DNA from: Stygiobacter sp.
GTDB taxonomy: Bacteria > Pseudomonadota > Alphaproteobacteria > Rhodospirillales > Magnetospirillaceae
Reading direction: 5' to 3'
Assembly (NCBI GenBank): GCA_006218045.1
Contig: VBWB01000004.1
Location: 236,534 to 300,533, forward strand
DNA length: 64,000 nt
The notes under the pieces are model-generated. The model was not told the DNA's origin, ran no database searches, and worked only from the letters and a program-made list of their open reading frames with translations. Position numbers and translations under genes: made by a program. Of this stretch, positions 60,934 to 64,000 are shown piece after piece. Position 1 is the stretch's first letter, and each line of letters starts with the position of its first letter.

Positions 60934-63237
60934 TCAGTTGACGTGGACGCGGGAATCTTCGGCGACGGCGGTGATCTCCACCTGCTCGGCGCGGGGGCGG
61001 ATGGCCAGCACCCGGGCGGATTGCGCCCAGGCCTGGCCAGGGCCGAAGCTGAAATACGTCCTCTCCTCGGAGCCGCCGACATAGGGGGTGACGGTCAGGG
61101 GATCGAGGACACGGACCAGCGTGGGATCACCGGGCACCGCCTCGACCCGGAATGGCCCGGCAAGACTGCCGTCGCGGCGACGCAGCGCCAGGTAATGAGT
61201 GGCGCCCTCGGTCCATTCCACCGGCTCGGACAGGGCCAGCAATTCGCCCTGGTGCCCGATCACCTCGCCGCCCTGGCCCCAGCGGGGCATGTCGTGGGTG
61301 ACGGCGACCAGGTCGCCATAGGTGGGGATCATGCCCTCCAGCTCGGTGCGGAACGTCACCAGACGGCGGCGGTAGCGGTTGTTGGCGGCAATGTAGAGGC
61401 CTTCCCGTAGGGCATGGTCTTTGCCAGTGCAGCCGAACAGGTTGACCTTGGCCGGATTGTCGCCCTGGCTGTCGGGCAGCTTGGCCGTCGTTTCGTCGGG
61501 CTTCCAGGTGCGCGACGAGAAATACTCCACCGTCACCGCGTCGGCGGTGTCGTCGCCGGGCATGACGTATTTGATCTTGAATGAGCCCTTGACGATGTTG
61601 CGCGGCCCGAACATGGCTACCGGCATGGTCTGGGGCGCATCCCGGATGATGCGGACGATGCCGCCCTGCTGGATGGGCACGGCCCGGCCGCAACGAGCAA
61701 TGCGGGTCAGCGCTTCCCACACCGTCATGCTGGTGTCGAACACCGCGTCGAAGAAATCGCCACGCCCTTGCCAAACGGCATCCAGGGTGGCCAGCGTCTT
61801 GATGTCGATGCGGGCATCGGCCAGCTTGGCGCCATATTCCGCCTTGCAGGCATCGGCGAAGGCCCAGGCGATGGACCGGGTCGGCTGCGGCGCGCTCCAA
61901 CCGTCCACGGGCGACCACACCGGCAGCTTGCGGGTGGCGATGACGTTGATCAGGCGCGAGGAGCGCTGCGACAGGTTGTCGGTGGCCCGCATCTTCACCG
62001 CCAGCAGGGTGACGGTGCCGAAATCGGGCTGGCCGGTCAAATAGGCGCGCAGGGCGCTCCAGCGGATTTCGTGCCCGGCACGCTCGGCGGTGTCCTTGGT
62101 GTCGAGGCGTTTGAGACGGACCTCATAACGACCGGGCGTGACGCTGTAGCGGAAGGACAGGCGGATGGCGGTATTGCTGGCAGCGGAGTGGGATTCGGTC
62201 GCCAGCATCGACCAGCCGGCAAGGGCCTCGCCGTCAGCATCAATGGCGCGCGCCTCGACCTGCCACTGGACGGTGCGGCTATCGAGGCTGCCGGAATCGT
62301 TAGCATAGTAGAGGCCGCGCGGCATCACCACGTCGATGCCCAGCGCCCCCGCCGAACTGTCCACCGGATTGGCGGTGAACGGGCCGATGAAGCCATCATC
62401 GCCGGAGGCCACCAGATTGGGCGCCACCAGCTCCTGGCCGGCGATCTCGGCGGCGGTGACCACGTCGGGCTCGAACAGCGTCACCGGGGAGCCGGGCGGG
62501 ACGATCTCGGTCTCGACCTCCTCGAACGAGGAGATGGGCGTGTCCTCGATGCGGATCTGCTCGACCGCGTAGTCGCCCTGGCCGATGACATGAAGCTGAT
62601 ACAGGTACTGCTCGCCTCCGACATAGTCCTGGTACGGCTCGGAAGCCAGATCGGGATAGATCAGGTGGCGGCCATAGATCACCGGAATCGGCTGGCCCAA
62701 ACGCCCCTGGTTGCCCTGGGCCTGGAGCGAATAGGTCGGGCTGGGGGCCGGAGCGCTGCCGCTACCGCCCCAGTTGAGCGACGGCATGGAGGGCTTGGGC
62801 GCCGGAATCACGGTGTTGATCAGCACCGAGCCGACCATGGCGATCCCGGCGGTGGCCATGGCGGCGGCGGTGCCGGTGGCGGTGTAGCCCATGGCCACCG
62901 CCGCCATGGGGCCCAGATAGATGGCGGCCACCATCACCGCGATGGTCAGCACGATCCGCATGGGGTTCTTGCCGCCCCCGCCACCTCCACCCCCGCCGCC
63001 CTGGGGCCAGCGAATGACGGTGACGACCTCACCGTCGCCGATGGCCCGGACGGCATAGATGCCGACCGGCACCGCCATGCCGCCGATCAGAATTTCCGGT
63101 CCATCTGGCCAGCAATCCTCGGCAATGCCGCAATCCAGCAGCAGGCCGCCCACCGTGATCCCGGCCTCCACCGCATGCACCGAGCGGCTGGTCACCGGCT
63201 CGAACGGATTGGTGACGATGACGATGGAGGCGGTCAT
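60934..63237 (-). CDS. Phage tail tip / host-specificity J-like protein
   Basis: 767 aa. 'GRLGQPIPVIYGRHLIYPDL' is the common J/TipJ motif near residue 170. A membrane-like hydrophobic stretch (about 95-140: 'IVLTIAVMVAAIYLGPMAAV') follows a run of ten Gly (about 80-89). The later parts contain hub-like beta domains ('DACKAEYGAKLADARIDIKT', 'NRYRRRLVTFRTELEGMIPT'). The protein forms the receptor-binding tip of a siphovirus-like tail. ATG overlaps the NlpC stop (ATGA). Confidence 0.85.
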   Translation of the reverse strand: MTASIVIVTNPFEPVTSRSVHAVEAGITVGGLLLDCGIAEDCWPDGPEILIGGMAVPVGIYAVRAIGDGEVVTVIRWPQGGGGGGGGGGKNPMRIVLTIAVMVAAIYLGPMAAVAMGYTATGTAAAMATAGIAMVGSVLINTVIPAPKPSMPSLNWGGSGSAPAPSPTYSLQAQGNQGRLGQPIPVIYGRHLIYPDLASEPYQDYVGGEQYLYQLHVIGQGDYAVEQIRIEDTPISSFEEVETEIVPPGSPVTLFEPDVVTAAEIAGQELVAPNLVASGDDGFIGPFTANPVDSSAGALGIDVVMPRGLYYANDSGSLDSRTVQWQVEARAIDADGEALAGWSMLATESHSAASNTAIRLSFRYSVTPGRYEVRLKRLDTKDTAERAGHEIRWSALRAYLTGQPDFGTVTLLAVKMRATDNLSQRSSRLINVIATRKLPVWSPVDGWSAPQPTRSIAWAFADACKAEYGAKLADARIDIKTLATLDAVWQGRGDFFDAVFDTSMTVWEALTRIARCGRAVPIQQGGIVRIIRDAPQTMPVAMFGPRNIVKGSFKIKYVMPGDDTADAVTVEYFSSRTWKPDETTAKLPDSQGDNPAKVNLFGCTGKDHALREGLYIAANNRYRRRLVTFRTELEGMIPTYGDLVAVTHDMPRWGQGGEVIGHQGELLALSEPVEWTEGATHYLALRRRDGSLAGPFRVEAVPGDPTLVRVLDPLTVTPYVGGSEERTYFSFGPGQAWAQSARVLAIRPRAEQVEITAVAEDSRVHVN

Positions 63238-63629
63238 GGCGAAAACCGATAGAAGCCTTCGATGGCCCAGCCGTTGAGCGCAAGCGCATCCGAACGCTGG
63301 AACACCACCCCGGCGCCCTCGGCGCAATGCAGGACGCCGCCGCCATCCACATTGAGCCAGATTCCCACATGGATGGGATGGCGGGACCGACGCAGCAGGA
63401 CGCAGTCGCCTTCCTGCGGGGCATCGACCTTGATCCAACGCTGCCGCTCGGGGTGGTCGCGGAAGGTCCGGCCCATGACCAGCATGTCTTCCGGATTGCC
63501 GATCTCGGGCAGCAGGCGGCCGAAATGTTTGGCCTGCACCATGCGGACGAATTCCCAGCAATTGAACGAGTCCGGCCCGCTGCCGTGGACGGACCACGGC
63601 AGGCCGATCAAGGCGATGGCCCAGTGCAT
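63234..63629 (-). CDS. NlpC/P60-type tail peptidase
   Basis: 131 aa. Catalytic Cys in 'GPDSFNCWEFVRMVQAKHFG' and His in 'RSRHPIHVGIWLNVDGGGVL'; the pair fits an NlpC/P60 (CHAP-like) fold. Such proteins in lambda-like tails (K-type) open peptidoglycan during DNA entry. GAGGT stands 6 bases before the ATG at 63629. Confidence 0.8.
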   Translation of the reverse strand: MHWAIALIGLPWSVHGSGPDSFNCWEFVRMVQAKHFGRLLPEIGNPEDMLVMGRTFRDHPERQRWIKVDAPQEGDCVLLRRSRHPIHVGIWLNVDGGGVLHCAEGAGVVFQRSDALALNGWAIEGFYRFSP

Positions 63630-63700
63630 AGTGACCTCGAAAGGAATGGAGGTTTGGAGGCGAGCCTCCGAGCGGGTGCGGGCGGCAGCCCGCATTCATC

Positions 63701-64000
63701 TCACCGCGCCAGTCCGGGAAAGCGCTGGGCGGTATAGGTGATGGACGGGAAGGACTTGTTGCCGGCATCCAGCATGCGGGCGCGCCCGGTGACCCTCATG
63801 GTGTCGGCTTCGACATCGGTCAGGGTCATGGTGATGGGCGGGTCCATATGGGGGCCGTTGAGATCGGTGGAGAGATAGGGCCGCCAGGTGATCTCGATCA
63901 CCTGCTGGCTGACGGCGGCTCCCTCAAGGGCATCGGTGATGTCGCTGCCGACATTGTCGAGGGTGACGGTGATTTCCGGCACCGGAGCGGTATCCACCGG
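63701..64000 (-). CDS. DUF1833-like phage tail protein (5' end off the window)
   Basis: The frame is open to the right edge (99 residues seen). 'EITVTLDNVGSDITDALEGA', 'VIEITWRPYLSTDLNGPHMD' and 'MTLTDVEADTMRVTGRARML' match the DUF1833 pattern of tail proteins that precede the NlpC and J genes. The visible GTG at 63997 is probably an internal codon. Confidence 0.7.
   Translation of the reverse strand, partial: PVDTAPVPEITVTLDNVGSDITDALEGAAVSQQVIEITWRPYLSTDLNGPHMDPPITMTLTDVEADTMRVTGRARMLDAGNKSFPSITYTAQRFPGLAR

Noticed and set aside
60934..63768. Longer 944-codon form of the tail tip protein
   Set aside because: The extra N-terminal part overlaps the NlpC/P60 gene in another frame; the ATG at 63237 with ATGA coupling is the natural start.
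59706..64000. eCIS or contractile tail module on the right side
   Set aside because: The genes are of siphovirus tail-tip type (J, NlpC/P60, DUF1833) with no sheath, gp25 or PAAR.

Overview
The window is high-GC alphaproteobacterial DNA. The run dusB-ntrB-ntrC-ntrY-ntrX-trkA-(PLP aminotransferase)-(HAD)-hfq-hflX, plus a fused ispDF, is typical of Rhodospirillales (Magnetospirillum/Azospirillum type). The genus is inference. No rRNA, tRNA or CRISPR array was seen.

Layout: (1) 1-13.5 kb, minus strand: most of an extracellular contractile injection system (eCIS, PVC/Afp type). In transcription order it holds four beta-rich proteins of unknown role, a DUF4255 cap protein, a carboxypeptidase-regulatory-like protein, sheath, tube 1, a tail-assembly chaperone pair joined by an apparent -1 frameshift, tube 2, a Pro/Arg-rich protein, a LysM baseplate protein, a split VgrG-like spike, a PAAR tip, a gp25 protein, a small coiled-coil protein and a baseplate J protein cut by the left edge. 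ATPase, tape measure and fibre genes are not in the window. (2) 13.8-34.4 kb: conserved chromosomal backbone: glycosyltransferase, cutA, ispDF, ypjD-like gene, dusB, two nitrogen-type two-component systems (NtrBC, NtrYX), trkA, hfq, hflX, an inositol-phosphatase-like gene, SDR, a lipoprotein, mazG. Next come pncB, an NrtR-type regulator and a divergent nicotinamidase-like gene (NAD salvage). (3) 35.4-39.3 kb: a small accessory patch with an LprI/ankyrin protein, a BrnT toxin with an HTH antitoxin, and an approximately 0.85-kb cassette bounded by nested perfect inverted repeats that carries an Ala/Cys-rich small protein.

(4) 39.3-59.6 kb: a metal (probably copper) defence island. It opens with an EnvZ/OmpR-type pair (minus strand) and runs on the plus strand through a CopL/CzcI-like peptide, an RND efflux trio, two monohaem cytochromes c, a Spy/CpxP-like LTXXQ protein, a chemoreceptor, an HD-GYP phosphodiesterase, further small membrane or Cys/His proteins, a BNR/Ycf48-like protein, a third cytochrome c, a DUF2933 protein, an isoprenylcysteine-methyltransferase-like protein and a YHS/HMBD-containing CopA-type ATPase. 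Three promoters inside the island share one architecture (TTACA-N5-TTACC, 17-bp spacer, GTTACA), and a half-related box lies beside the sensor gene. This suggests one regulon under the local response regulator.

(5) 59.6-64 kb, minus strand: the 3' end of a prophage or gene-transfer-agent tail module, with DUF1833 protein, NlpC/P60 peptidase, tail tip J-like protein, GH19 endolysin and GTA-type holin, ending at a strong terminator.

Best leads: the lambda-type GGGAAAG slippery site with an upstream Shine-Dalgarno-like stimulator in the eCIS chaperone gene; the repeated direct-repeat promoter of the metal island; the inverted-repeat cassette; and a shared 'WxxG' module in the unknown eCIS proteins.
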